Assembly: GCA_032622095.1 (NCBI GenBank)
Contig: CP136064.1
Location: 257,899,863 to 257,963,862 of the forward strand
Length of the DNA: 64,000 bases
Direction: 5' to 3'
DNA from: Siphonodentalium dalli
Taxonomy: Eukaryota > Mollusca > Scaphopoda > Gadilida > Siphonodentaliidae
Shown here: piece after piece, positions 1 to 15,000 of the stretch
Position numbering within the stretch: position 1 is the stretch's first letter
Layout of the letters: each line of letters begins with the position of its first letter
The notes under the pieces: generated by a model
Told to the model about the DNA's origin: nothing
The model's database searches: none
What the model saw: the letters and a program-made list of their open reading frames with translations, nothing else
Position numbers and translations under genes: made by a program

Positions 1-3000
1 CCAGCGGTCATTTAACCCACATACCCCGTTTTAAAATTAACAATTTTTTTGGGGTAAGAAATAACACCAGTAATAGAGTCCTGATAAATCTGGAAGCGCA
101 GTTTAGTAGAAAAGATACTAATGTCTCATGTTAGGCTTGTCATAGACATATATACTGCACAGTGTCGCATGTCCCATGTCCATCCACTCACTAGTGGGGA
201 TATTATGACCACAAATGTGACCACACCCCCAAATTCAGGGTTTTTCATCATAATTTAATTTGTAAAAACCGACTCGCGTGCATAACGCACACGATAGAAA
301 GTAATATGTATAAGTTTTGAAAACTAGTCACGTACATCTACCATACGTTTTAAGGAATTTATCTAATTTTGAACAATACAATGTTTAATTGCATTTGAAA
401 TAGACCCCCCCCCCCCCTCAAAATTTCACCATCCGATGATGGTTTGGTTCAATGATAGGCGGATGTCCCTTTAAATTTCAGTACTTTTCAGGAGTTTGAG
501 TCGAATTTCTATCAGAGAAACTTCCATCACATCGACCGTGCTATTTTGAACATTAAAGGTCCACCCATATGCACAAAATGGATGATTTTCAGAAAATTTC
601 GCCTCCGGAAAAAGTTGAAGTTCCGGCGACAGAGGGTTAATAAATGTCTCGCATAATCTGAAAATGGGTCTGTAGGGCGTGAAAATATAATAACTCAACA
701 AAACGAGTGTGTCTTTGTTTATCAGTGTTCCTAAATTCGCTGCCCTGAACGATATTTGAAAAATGTGATTTTTTTGCCTATAGGTTACCCACAACTAATT
801 ATTTTCCATAGGCGACAGTGTTAACTAAAAGTCCCGTCGGCCATGGCTTTGACCTAGTTGAACTTCTAGTGGTCAATTTTCCCTTAGAACGTCATCCTCT
901 GCACCAGTATGTGACAACAAACGCGCCCTTTTCGGTATTTTTTTCAAACGATAATCTTGCATTTCCACAACTACCCCATTTACTGCAAAAAAATCAGCAG
1001 CATAAAAATACCCAGACCCCTTCCGTAACTTCTGGACGGCACCAGACTCTTCCTGGACATCTAAACATACACGATCGCCATATTTACGTAGGCTATGATT
1101 TTCTGTTCCCGATTAGGGATATTTCCCTCAGTGATAATCAACCAATCAGCAGCCAGAATTTTTTTTTATGCTGACTCGAGTTTCCCTACACAAATTCAAG
1201 AAAAGTAACTCTATATAATTAGTTGTTTGTAACCTATATTTGAAAAGAAAATTGAAGTTTGATCGTGTAAACCGCGCCAATTTTACAAAAAAAGCTTTAC
1301 CGTGATACAATAGAAATATAGGAGTTATTGGACATCCTATTATCTCCCAGCGGTCATTTAACCCACATACCCCGTTTTAAAATTAACAATTTTTTTGGGG
1401 TAAGAAATAACACCAGTAATAGAGTCCTGATAAATCTGGAAGCGCAGTTTAGTAGAAAAGATACTAATGTCTCATGTTAGGCTTGTCATAGACATATATA
1501 CTGCACAGTGTCGCATGTCCCATGTCCATCCACTCACTAGTGGGGATATTATGACCACAAATGTGACCACACCCCAAATTCAGGGTTTTTCATCATAATT
1601 TAATTTGTAAAAACCGACTCGCGTGCATAACGCACACGATAGAAAGTAATATGTATAAGTTTTGAAAACTAGTCACGTACATCTACCATACGTTTTAAGG
1701 AATTTATCTAATTTTGAACAATACAATGTTTAATTGCATTTGAAATAGACCCCCCCCCCTCAAAATTTCACCATCCGATGATGGTTTGGTTCAATGATAG
1801 GCGGATGTCCCTTTAAATTTCAGTACTTTTCAGGAGTTTGAGTCGAATTTCTATCAGAGAAACTTCCATCACCTCGACCGTGCTATTTTGAACATTAAAG
1901 GTCCACCCATATGCACAAAATGGATGATTTTCAGAAAATTTCGCCTCCGGAAAAAGTTGAAGTTCCGGCGACAGAGGGTTAATAAATGTCTCGCATAATC
2001 TGAAAATGGGTCTGTAGGGCGTGAAAATATAATAACTCAACAAAACGAGTGTGTCTTTGTTTATCAGTGTTCCTAAATTCGCTGCCCTGAACGATATTTG
2101 AAAAATGTGATTTTTTTGCCTATAGGTTACCCACAACTAATTATTTTCCATAGGCGACAGTGTTAACTAAAAGTCCCGTCGGCCATGGCTTTGACCTAGT
2201 TGAACTTCTAGTGGTCAATTTTCCCTTAGAACGTCATCCTCTGCACCAGTATGTGACAACAAACGCGCCCTTTTCGGTATTTTTTTCAAACGATAATCTT
2301 GCATTTCCACAACTACCCCATTTACTGCAAAAAAATCAGCAGCATAAAAATACCCAGACCCCTTCCGTAACTTCTGGACGGCACCAGACTCTTCCTGGAC
2401 ATCTAAACATACACGATCGCCATATTTACGTAGGCTATGATTTTCTGTTCCCGATTAGGGATATTTCCCTCAGTGATAATCAACCAATCAGCAGCCAGAA
2501 TTTTTTTTTATGCTGACTCGAGTTTCCCTACACAAATTCAAGAAAAGTAACTCTATATAATTAGTTGTTTGTAACCTATATTTGAAAAGAAAATTGAAGT
2601 TTGATCGTGTAAACCGCGCCAATTTTACAAAAAAAGCTTTACCGTGATACAATAGAAATATAGGAGTTATTGGACATCCTATTATCTCCCAGCGGTCATT
2701 TAACCCACATACCCCGTTTTAAAATTAACAATTTTTTTGGGGTAAGAAATAACACCAGTAATAGAGTCCTGATAAATCTGGAAGCGCAGTTTAGTAGAAA
2801 AGATACTAATGTCTCATGTTAGGCTTGTCATAGACATATATACTGCACAGTGTCGCATGTCCCATGTCCATCCACTCACTAGTGGGGATATTATGACCAC
2901 AAATGTGACCACACCCCAAATTCAGGGTTTTTCATCATAATTTAATTTGTAAAAACCGACTCGCGTGCATAACGCACACGATAGAAAGTAATATGTATAA

Positions 3001-6000
3001 GTTTTGAAAACTAGTCACGTACATCTACCATACGTTTTAAGGAATTTATCTAATTTTGAACAATACAATGTTTAATTGCATTTGAAATAGACCCCCCCCC
3101 CCTCAAAATTTCACCATCCGATGATGGTTTGGTTCAATGATAGGCGGATGTCCCTTTAAATTTCAGTACTTTTCAGGAGTTTGAGTCGAATTTCTATCAG
3201 AGAAACTTCCATCACCTCGACCGTGCTATTTTGAACATTAAAGGTCCACCCATATGCACAAAATGGATGATTTTCAGAAAATTTCGCCTCCGGAAAAAGT
3301 TGAAGTTCCGGCGACAGAGGGTTAATAAATGTCTCGCATAATCTGAAAATGGGTCTGTAGGGCGTGAAAATATAATAACTCAACAAAACGAGTGTGTCTT
3401 TGTTTATCAGTGTTCCTAAATTCGCTGCCCTGAACGATATTTGAAAAATGTGATTTTTTTGCCTATAGGTTACCCACAACTAATTATTTTCCATAGGCGA
3501 CAGTGTTAACTAAAAGTCCCGTCGGCCATGGCTTTGACCTAGTTGAACTTCTAGTGGTCAATTTTCCCTTAGAACGTCATCCTCTGCACCAGTATGTGAC
3601 AACAAACGCGCCCTTTTCGGTATTTTTTTCAAACGATAATCTTGCATTTCCACAACTACCCCATTTACTGCAAAAAAATCAGCAGCATAAAAATACCCAG
3701 ACCCCTTCCGTAACTTCTGGACGGCACCAGACTCTTCCTGGACATCTAAACATACACGATCGCCATATTTACGTAGGCTATGATTTTCTGTTCCCGATTA
3801 GGGATATTTCCCTCAGTGATAATCAACCAATCAGCAGCCAGAATTTTTTTTTATGCTGACTCGAGTTTCCCTACACAAATTCAAGAAAAGTAACTCTATA
3901 TAATTAGTTGTTTGTAACCTATATTTGAAAAGAAAATTGAAGTTTGATCGTGTAAACCGCGCCAATTTTACAAAAAAAGCTTTACCGTGATACAATAGAA
4001 ATATAGGAGTTATTGGACATCCTATTATCTCCCAGCGGTCATTTAACCCACATACCCCGTTTTAAAATTAACAATTTTTTTGGGGTAAGAAATAACACCA
4101 GTAATAGAGTCCTGATAAATCTGGAAGCGCAGTTTAGTAGAAAAGATACTAATGTCTCATGTTAGGCTTGTCATAGACATATATACTGCACAGTGTCGCA
4201 TGTCCCATGTCCATCCACTCACTAGTGGGGATATTATGACCACAAATGTGACCACACCCCAAATTCAGGGTTTTTCATCATAATTTAATTTGTAAAAACC
4301 GACTCGCGTGCATAACGCACACGATAGAAAGTAATATGTATAAGTTTTGAAAACTAGTCACGTACATCTACCATACGTTTTAAGGAATTTATCTAATTTT
4401 GAACAATACAATGTTTAATTGCATTTGAAATAGACCCCCCCCCCCTCAAAATTTCACCATCCGATGATGGTTTGGTTCAATGATAGGCGGATGTCCCTTT
4501 AAATTTCAGTACTTTTCAGGAGTTTGAGTCGAATTTCTATCAGAGAAACTTCCATCACATCGACCGTGCTATTTTGAACATTAAAGGTCCACCCATATGC
4601 ACAAAATGGATGATTTTCAGAAAATTTCGCCTCCGGAAAAAGTTGAAGTTCCGGCGACAGAGGGTTAATAAATGTCTCGCATAATCTGAAAATGGGTCTG
4701 TAGGGCGTGAAAATATAATAACTCAACAAAACGAGTGTGTCTTTGTTTATCAGTGTTCCTAAATTCGCTGCCCTGAACGATATTTGAAAAATGTGATTTT
4801 TTTGCCTATAGGTTACCCACAACTAATTATTTTCCATAGGCGACAGTGTTAACTAAAAGTCCCGTCGGCCATGGCTTTGACCTAGTTGAACTTCTAGTGG
4901 TCAATTTTCCCTTAGAACGTCATCCTCTGCACCAGTATGTGACAACAAACGCGCCCTTTTCGGTATTTTTTTCAAACGATAATCTTGCATTTCCACAACT
5001 ACCCCATTTACTGCAAAAAAATCAGCAGCATAAAAATACCCAGACCCCTTCCGTAACTTCTGGACGGCACCAGACTCTTCCTGGACATCTAAACATACAC
5101 GATCGCCATATTTACGTAGGCTATGGTTTTCTGTTCCCGATTAGGGATATTTCCCTCAGTGATAATCAACCAATCAGCAGCCAGAATTTTTTTTTATGCT
5201 GACTCGAGTTTCCCTACACAAATTCAAGAAAAGTAACTCTATATAATTAGTTGTTTGTAACCTATATTTGAAAAGAAAATTGAAGTTTGATCGTGTAAAC
5301 CGCGCCAATTTTACAAAAAAAGCTTTACCGTGATACAATAGAAATATAGGAGTTATTGGACATCCTATTATCTCCCAGCGGTCATTTAACCCACATACCC
5401 CGTTTTAAAATTAACAATTTTTTTGGGGTAAGAAATAACACCAGTAATAGAGTCCTGATAAATCTGGAAGCGCAGTTTAGTAGAAAAGATACTAATGTCT
5501 CATGTTAGGCTTGTCATAGACATATATACTGCACAGTGTCGCATGTCCCATGTCCATCCACTCACTAGTGGGGATATTATGACCACAAATGTGACCACAC
5601 CCCAAATTCAGGGTTTTTCATCATAATTTAATTTGTAAAAACCGACTCGCGTGCATAACGCACACGATAGAAAGTAATATGTATAAGTTTTGAAAACTAG
5701 TCACGTACATCTACCATACGTTTTAAGGAATTTATCTAATTTTGAACAATACAATGTTTAATTGCATTTGAAATAGACCCCCCCCCCCCCTCAAAATTTC
5801 ACCATCCGATGATGGTTTGGTTCAATGATAGGCGGATGTCCCTTTAAATTTCAGTACTTTTCAGGAGTTTGAGTCGAATTTCTATCAGAGAAACTTCCAT
5901 CACCTCGACCGTGCTATTTTGAACATTAAAGGTCCACCCATATGCACAAAATGGATGATTTTCAGAAAATTTCGCCTCCGGAAAAAGTTGAAGTTCCGGC

Positions 6001-9000
6001 GACAGAGGGTTAATAAATGTCTCGCATAATCTGAAAATGGGTCTGTAGGGCGTGAAAATATAATAACTCAACAAAACGAGTGTGTCTTTGTTTATCAGTG
6101 TTCCTAAATTCGCTGCCCTGAACGATATTTGAAAAATGTGATTTTTTTGCCTATAGGTTACCCACAACTAATTATTTTCCATAGGCGACAGTGTTAACTA
6201 AAAGTCCCGTCGGCCATGGCTTTGACCTAGTTGAACTTCTAGTGGTCAATTTTCCCTTAGAACGTCATCCTCTGCACCAGTATGTGACAACAAACGCGCC
6301 CTTTTCGGTATTTTTTTCAAACGATAATCTTGCATTTCCACAACTACCCCATTTACTGCAAAAAAATCAGCAGCATAAAAATACCCAGACCCCTTCCGTA
6401 ACTTCTGGACGGCACCAGACTCTTCCTGGACATCTAAACATACACGATCGCCATATTTACGTAGGCTATGATTTTCTGTTCCCGATTAGGGATATTTCCC
6501 TCAGTGATAATCAACCAATCAGCAGCCAGAATTTTTTTTTATGCTGACTCGAGTTTCCCTACACAAATTCAAGAAAAGTAACTCTATATAATTAGTTGTT
6601 TGTAACCTATATTTGAAAAGAAAATTGAAGTTTGATCGTGTAAACCGCGCCAATTTTACAAAAAAAGCTTTACCGTGATACAATAGAAATATAGGAGTTA
6701 TTGGACATCCTATTATCTCCCAGCGGTCATTTAACCCACATACCCCGTTTTAAAATTAACAATTTTTTTGGGGTAAGAAATAACACCAGTAATAGAGTCC
6801 TGATAAATCTGGAAGCGCAGTTTAGTAGAAAAGATACTAATGTCTCATGTTAGGCTTGTCATAGACATATATACTGCACAGTGTCGCATGTCCCATGTCC
6901 ATCCACTCACTAGTGGGGATATTATGACCACAAATGTGACCACACCCCAAATTCAGGGTTTTTCATCATAATTTAATTTGTAAAAACCGACTCGCGTGCA
7001 TAACGCACACGATAGAAAGTAATATGTATAAGTTTTGAAAACTAGTCACGTACATCTACCATACGTTTTAAGGAATTTATCTAATTTTGAACAATACAAT
7101 GTTTAATTGCATTTGAAATAGACCCCCCCCCCCTCAAAATTTCACCATCCGATGATGGTTTGGTTCAATGATAGGCGGATGTCCCTTTAAATTTCAGTAC
7201 TTTTCAGGAGTTTGAGTCGAATTTCTATCAGAGAAACTTCCATCACCTCGACCGTGCTATTTTGAACATTAAAGGTCCACCCATATGCACAAAATGGATG
7301 ATTTTCAGAAAATTTCGCCTCCGGAAAAAGTTGAAGTTCCGGCGACAGAGGGTTAATAAATGTCTCGCATAATCTGAAAATGGGTCTGTAGGGCGTGAAA
7401 ATATAATAACTCAACAAAACGAGTGTGTCTTTGTTTATCAGTGTTCCTAAATTCGCTGCCCTGAACGATATTTGAAAAATGTGATTTTTTTGCCTATAGG
7501 TTACCCACAACTAATTATTTTCCATAGGCGACAGTGTTAACTAAAAGTCCCGTCGGCCATGGCTTTCACCTAGTTGAACTTCTAGTGGTCAATTTTCCCT
7601 TAGAACGTCATCCTCTGCACCAGTATGTGACAACAAACGCGCCCTTTTCGGTATTTTTTTCAAACGATAATCTTGCATTTCCACAACTACCCCATTTACT
7701 GCAAAAAAATCAGCAGCATAAAAATACCCAGACCCCTTCCGTAACTTCTGGACGGCACCAGACTCTTCCTGGACATCTAAACATACACGATCGCCATATT
7801 TACGTAGGCTATGATTTTCTGTTCCCGATTAGGGATATTTCCCTCAGTGATAATCAACCAATCAGCAGCCAGAATTTTTTTTTATGCTGACTCGAGTTTC
7901 CCTACACAAATTCAAGAAAAGTAACTCTATATAATTAGTTGTTTGTAACCTATATTTGAAAAGAAAATTGAAGTTTGATCGTGTAAACCGCGCCAATTTT
8001 ACAAAAAAAGCTTTACCGTGATACAATAGAAATATAGGAGTTATTGGACATCCTATTATCTCCCAGCGGTCATTTAACCCACATACCCCGTTTTAAAATT
8101 AACAATTTTTTTGGGGTAAGAAATAACACCAGTAATAGAGTCCTGATAAATCTGGAAGCGCAGTTTAGTAGAAAAGATACTAATGTCTCATGTTAGGCTT
8201 GTCATAGACATATATACTGCACAGTGTCGCATGTCCCATGTCCATCCACTCACTAGTGGGGATATTATGACCACAAATGTGACCACACCCCAAATTCAGG
8301 GTTTTTCATCATAATTTAATTTGTAAAAACCGACTCGCGTGCATAACGCACACGATAGAAAGTAATATGTATAAGTTTTGAAAACTAGTCACGTACATCT
8401 ACCATACGTTTTAAGGAATTTATCTAATTTTGAACAATACAATGTTTAATTGCATTTGAAATAGACCCCCCCCCTCAAAATTTCACCATCCGATGATGGT
8501 TTGGTTCAATGATAGGCGGATGTCCCTTTAAATTTCAGTACTTTTCAGGAGTTTGAGTCGAATTTCTATCAGAGAAACTTCCATCACATCGACCGTGCTA
8601 TTTTGAACATTAAAGGTCCACCCATATGCACAAAATGGATGATTTTCAGAAAATTTCGCCTCCGGAAAAAGTTGAAGTTCCGGCGACAGAGGGTTAATAA
8701 ATGTCTCGCATAATCTGAAAATGGGTCTGTAGGGCGTGAAAATATAATAACTCAACAAAACGAGTGTGTCTTTGTTTATCAGTGTTCCTAAATTCGCTGC
8801 CCTGAACGATATTTGAAAAATGTGATTTTTTTGCCTATAGGTTACCCACAACTAATTATTTTCCATAGGCGACAGTGTTAACTAAAAGTCCCGTCGGCCA
8901 TGGCTTTGACCTAGTTGAACTTCTAGTGGTCAATTTTCCCTTAGAACGTCATCCTCTGCACCAGTATGTGACAACAAACGCGCCCTTTTCGGTATTTTTT

Positions 9001-12000
9001 TCAAACGATAATCTTGCATTTCCACAACTACCCCATTTACTGCAAAAAAATCAGCAGCATAAAAATACCCAGACCCCTTCCGTAACTTCTGGACGGCACC
9101 AGACTCTTCCTGGACATCTAAACATACACGATCGCCATATTTACGTAGGCTATGGTTTTCTGTTCCCGATTAGGGATATTTCCCTCAGTGATAATCAACC
9201 AATCAGCAGCCAGAATTTTTTTTTATGCTGACTCGAGTTTCCCTACACAAATTCAAGAAAAGTAACTCTATATAATTAGTTGTTTGTAACCTATATTTGA
9301 AAAGAAAATTGAAGTTTGATCGTGTAAACCGCGCCAATTTTACAAAAAAAGCTTTACCGTGATACAATAGAAATATAGGAGTTATTGGACATCCTATTAT
9401 CTCCCAGCGGTCATTTAACCCACATACCCCGTTTTAAAATTAACAATTTTTTTGGGGTAAGAAATAACACCAGTAATAGAGTCCTGATAAATCTGGAAGC
9501 GCAGTTTAGTAGAAAAGATACTAATGTCTCATGTTAGGCTTGTCATAGACATATATACTGCACAGTGTCGCATGTCCCATGTCCATCCACTCACTAGTGG
9601 GGATATTATGACCACAAATGTGACCACACCCCAAATTCAGGGTTTTTCATCATAATTTAATTTGTAAAAACCGACTCGCGTGCATAACGCACACGATAGA
9701 AAGTAATATGTATAAGTTTTGAAAACTAGTCACGTACATCTACCATACGTTTTAAGGAATTTATCTAATTTTGAACAATACAATGTTTAATTGCATTTGA
9801 AATAGACCCCCCCCCCCCCTCAAAATTTCACCATCCGATGATGGTTTGGTTCAATGATAGGCGGATGTCCCTTTAAATTTCAGTACTTTTCAGGAGTTTG
9901 AGTCGAATTTCTATCAGAGAAACTTCCATCACCTCGACCGTGCTATTTTGAACATTAAAGGTCCACCCATATGCACAAAATGGATGATTTTCAGAAAATT
10001 TCGCCTCCGGAAAAAGTTGAAGTTCCGGCGACAGAGGGTTAATAAATGTCTCGCATAATCTGAAAATGGGTCTGTAGGGCGTGAAAATATAATAACTCAA
10101 CAAAACGAGTGTGTCTTTGTTTATCAGTGTTCCTAAATTCGCTGCCCTGAACGATATTTGAAAAATGTGATTTTTTTGCCTATAGGTTACCCACAACTAA
10201 TTATTTTCCATAGGCGACAGTGTTAACTAAAAGTCCCGTCGGCCATGGCTTTGACCTAGTTGAACTTCTAGTGGTCAATTTTCCCTTAGAACGTCATCCT
10301 CTGCACCAGTATGTGACAACAAACGCGCCCTTTTCGGTATTTTTTTCAAACGATAATCTTGCATTTCCACAACTACCCCATTTACTGCAAAAAAATCAGC
10401 AGCATAAAAATACCCAGACCCCTTCCGTAACTTCTGGACGGCACCAGACTCTTCCTGGACATCTAAACATACACGATCGCCATATTTACGTAGGCTATGA
10501 TTTTCTGTTCCCGATTAGGGATATTTCCCTCAGTGATAATCAACCAATCAGCAGCCAGAATTTTTTTTTATGCTGACTCGAGTTTCCCTACACAAATTCA
10601 AGAAAAGTAACTCTATATAATTAGTTGTTTGTAACCTATATTTGAAAAGAAAATTGAAGTTTGATCGTGTAAACCGCGCCAATTTTACAAAAAAAGCTTT
10701 ACCGTGATACAATAGAAATATAGGAGTTATTGGACATCCTATTATCTCCCAGCGGTCATTTAACCCACATACCCCGTTTTAAAATTAACAATTTTTTTGG
10801 GGTAAGAAATAACACCAGTAATAGAGTCCTGATAAATCTGGAAGCGCAGTTTAGTAGAAAAGATACTAATGTCTCATGTTAGGCTTGTCATAGACATATA
10901 TACTGCACAGTGTCGCATGTCCCATGTCCATCCACTCACTAGTGGGGATATTATGACCACAAATGTGACCACACCCCAAATTCAGGGTTTTTCATCATAA
11001 TTTAATTTGTAAAAACCGACTCGCGTGCATAACGCACACGATAGAAAGTAATATGTATAAGTTTTGAAAACTAGTCACGTACATCTACCATACGTTTTAA
11101 GGAATTTATCTAATTTTGAACAATACAATGTTTAATTGCATTTGAAATAGACCCCCCCCCCCCCTCAAAATTTCACCATCCGATGATGGTTTGGTTCAAT
11201 GATAGGCGGATGTCCCTTTAAATTTCAGTACTTTTCAGGAGTTTGAGTCGAATTTCTATCAGAGAAACTTCCATCACCTCGACCGTGCTATTTTGAACAT
11301 TAAAGGTCCACCCATATGCACAAAATGGATGATTTTCAGAAAATTTCGCCTCCGGAAAAAGTTGAAGTTCCGGCGACAGAGGGTTAATAAATGTCTCGCA
11401 TAATCTGAAAATGGGTCTGTAGGGCGTGAAAATATAATAACTCAACAAAACGAGTGTGTCTTTGTTTATCAGTGTTCCTAAATTCGCTGCCCTGAACGAT
11501 ATTTGAAAAATGTGATTTTTTTGCCTATAGGTTACCCACAACTAATTATTTTCCATAGGCGACAGTGTTAACTAAAAGTCCCGTCGGCCATGGCTTTGAC
11601 CTAGTTGAACTTCTAGTGGTCAATTTTCCCTTAGAACGTCATCCTCTGCACCAGTATGTGACAACAAACGCGCCCTTTTCGGTATTTTTTTCAAACGATA
11701 ATCTTGCATTTCCACAACTACCCCATTTACTGCAAAAAAATCAGCAGCATAAAAATACCCAGACCCCTTCCGTAACTTCTGGACGGCACCAGACTCTTCC
11801 TGGACATCTAAACATACACGATCGCCATATTTACGTAGGCTATGATTTTCTGTTCCCGATTAGGGATATTTCCCTCAGTGATAATCAACCAATCAGCAGC
11901 CAGAATTTTTTTTTATGCTGACTCGAGTTTCCCTACACAAATTCAAGAAAAGTAACTCTATATAATTAGTTGTTTGTAACCTATATTTGAAAAGAAAATT

Positions 12001-15000
12001 GAAGTTTGATCGTGTAAACCGCGCCAATTTTACAAAAAAAGCTTTACCGTGATACAATAGAAATATAGGAGTTATTGGACATCCTATTATCTCCCAGCGG
12101 TCATTTAACCCACATACCCCGTTTTAAAATTAACAATTTTTTTGGGGTAAGAAATAACACCAGTAATAGAGTCCTGATAAATCTGGAAGCGCAGTTTAGT
12201 AGAAAAGATACTAATGTCTCATGTTAGGATTGTCATAGACATATATACTGCACAGTGTCGCATGTCCCATGTCCATCCACTCACTAGTGGGGATATTATG
12301 ACCACAAATGTGACCACACCCCAAATTCAGGGTTTTTCATCATAATTTAATTTGTAAAAACCGACTCGCGTGCATAACGCACACGATAGAAAGTAATATG
12401 TATAAGTTTTGAAAACTAGTCACGTACATCTACCATACGTTTTAAGGAATTTATCTAATTTTGAACAATACAATGTTTAATTGCATTTGAAATAGACCCC
12501 CCCCCCCCCCCCCTCAAAATTTCACCATCCGATGATGGTTTGGTTCAATGATAGGCGGATGTCCCTTTAAATTTCAGTACTTTTCAGGAGTTTGAGTCGA
12601 ATTTCTATCAGAGAAACTTCCATCACCTCGACCGTGCTATTTTGAACATTAAAGGTCCACCCATATGCACAAAATGGATGATTTTCAGAAAATTTCGCCT
12701 CCGGAAAAAGTTGAAGTTCCGGCGACAGAGGGTTAATAAATGTCTCGCATAATCTGAAAATGGGTCTGTAGGGCGTGAAAATATAATAACTCAACAAAAC
12801 GAGTGTGTCTTTGTTTATCAGTGTTCCTAAATTCGCTGCCCTGAACGATATTTGAAAAATGTGATTTTTTTGCCTATAGGTTACCCACAACTAATTATTT
12901 TCCATAGGCGACAGTGTTAACTAAAAGTCCCGTCGGCCATGGCTTTGACCTAGTTGAACTTCTAGTGGTCAATTTTCCCTTAGAACGTCATCCTCTGCAC
13001 CAGTATGTGACAACAAACGCGCCCTTTTCGGTATTTTTTTCAAACGATAATCTTGCATTTCCACAACTACCCCATTTACTGCAAAAAAATCAGCAGCATA
13101 AAAATACCCAGACCCCTTCCGTAACTTCTGGACGGCACCAGACTCTTCCTGGACATCTAAACATACACGATCGCCATATTTACGTAGGCTATGATTTTCT
13201 GTTCCCGATTAGGGATATTTCCCTCAGTGATAATCAACCAATCAGCAGCCAGAATTTTTTTTTATGCTGACTCGAGTTTCCCTACACAAATTCAAGAAAA
13301 GTAACTCTATATAATTAGTTGTTTGTAACCTATATTTGAAAAGAAAATTGAAGTTTGATCGTGTAAACCGCGCCAATTTTACAAAAAAAGCTTTACCGTG
13401 ATACAATAGAAATATAGGAGTTATTGGACATCCTATTATCTCCCAGCGGTCATTTAACCCACATACCCCGTTTTAAAATTAACAATTTTTTTGGGGTAAG
13501 AAATAACACCAGTAATAGAGTCCTGATAAATCTGGAAGCGCAGTTTAGTAGAAAAGATACTAATGTCTCATGTTAGGCTTGTCATAGACATATATACTGC
13601 ACAGTGTCGCATGTCCCATGTCCATCCACTCACTAGTGGGGATATTATGACCACAAATGTGACCACACCCCAAATTCAGGGTTTTTCATCATAATTTAAT
13701 TTGTAAAAACCGACTCGCGTGCATAACGCACACGATAGAAAGTAATATGTATAAGTTTTGAAAACTAGTCACGTACATCTACCATACGTTTTAAGGAATT
13801 TATCTAATTTTGAACAATACAATGTTTAATTGCATTTGAAATAGACCCCCCCCCCTCAAAATTTCACCATCCGATGATGGTTTGGTTCAATGATAGGCGG
13901 ATGTCCCTTTAAATTTCAGTACTTTTCAGGAGTTTGAGTCGAATTTCTATCAGAGAAACTTCCATCACATCGACCGTGCTATTTTGAACATTAAAGGTCC
14001 ACCCATATGCACAAAATGGATGATTTTCAGAAAATTTCGCCTCCGGAAAAAGTTGAAGTTCCGGCGACAGAGGGTTAATAAATGTCTCGCATAATCTGAA
14101 AATGGGTCTGTAGGGCGTGAAAATATAATAACTCAACAAAACGAGTGTGTCTTTGTTTATCAGTGTTCCTAAATTCGCTGCCCTGAACGATATTTGAAAA
14201 ATGTGATTTTTTTGCCTATAGGTTACCCACAACTAATTATTTTCCATAGGCGACAGTGTTAACTAAAAGTCCCGTCGGCCATGGCTTTGACCTAGTTGAA
14301 CTTCTAGTGGTCAATTTTCCCTTAGAACGTCATCCTCTGCACCAGTATGTGACAACAAACGCGCCCTTTTCGGTATTTTTTTCAAACGATAATCTTGCAT
14401 TTCCACAACTACCCCATTTACTGCAAAAAAATCAGCAGCATAAAAATACCCAGACCCCTTCCGTAACTTCTGGACGGCACCAGACTCTTCCTGGACATCT
14501 AAACATACACGATCGCCATATTTACGTAGGCTATGGTTTTCTGTTCCCGATTAGGGATATTTCCCTCAGTGATAATCAACCAATCAGCAGCCAGAATTTT
14601 TTTTTATGCTGACTCGAGTTTCCCTACACAAATTCAAGAAAAGTAACTCTATATAATTAGTTGTTTGTAACCTATATTTGAAAAGAAAATTGAAGTTTGA
14701 TCGTGTAAACCGCGCCAATTTTACAAAAAAAGCTTTACCGTGATACAATAGAAATATAGGAGTTATTGGACATCCTATTATCTCCCAGCGGTCATTTAAC
14801 CCACATACCCCGTTTTAAAATTAACAATTTTTTTGGGGTAAGAAATAACACCAGTAATAGAGTCCTGATAAATCTGGAAGCGCAGTTTAGTAGAAAAGAT
14901 ACTAATGTCTCATGTTAGGCTTGTCATAGACATATATACTGCACAGTGTCGCATGTCCCATGTCCATCCACTCACTAGTGGGGATATTATGACCACAAAT

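Noticed and set aside
46-60. Sm-site-like aattttttt followed by gggtaag, suggesting a tandem spliced-leader or snRNA gene
   Set aside because: No conserved snRNA body, no stem after the site and no TMG-type leader recognised.
471-1174. Divergent 107- and 118-codon open frames repeated in every array A unit
   Set aside because: They open at TTG and GTG, lack early ATG codons, match no family I know, and are conserved only as much as the rest of the satellite.
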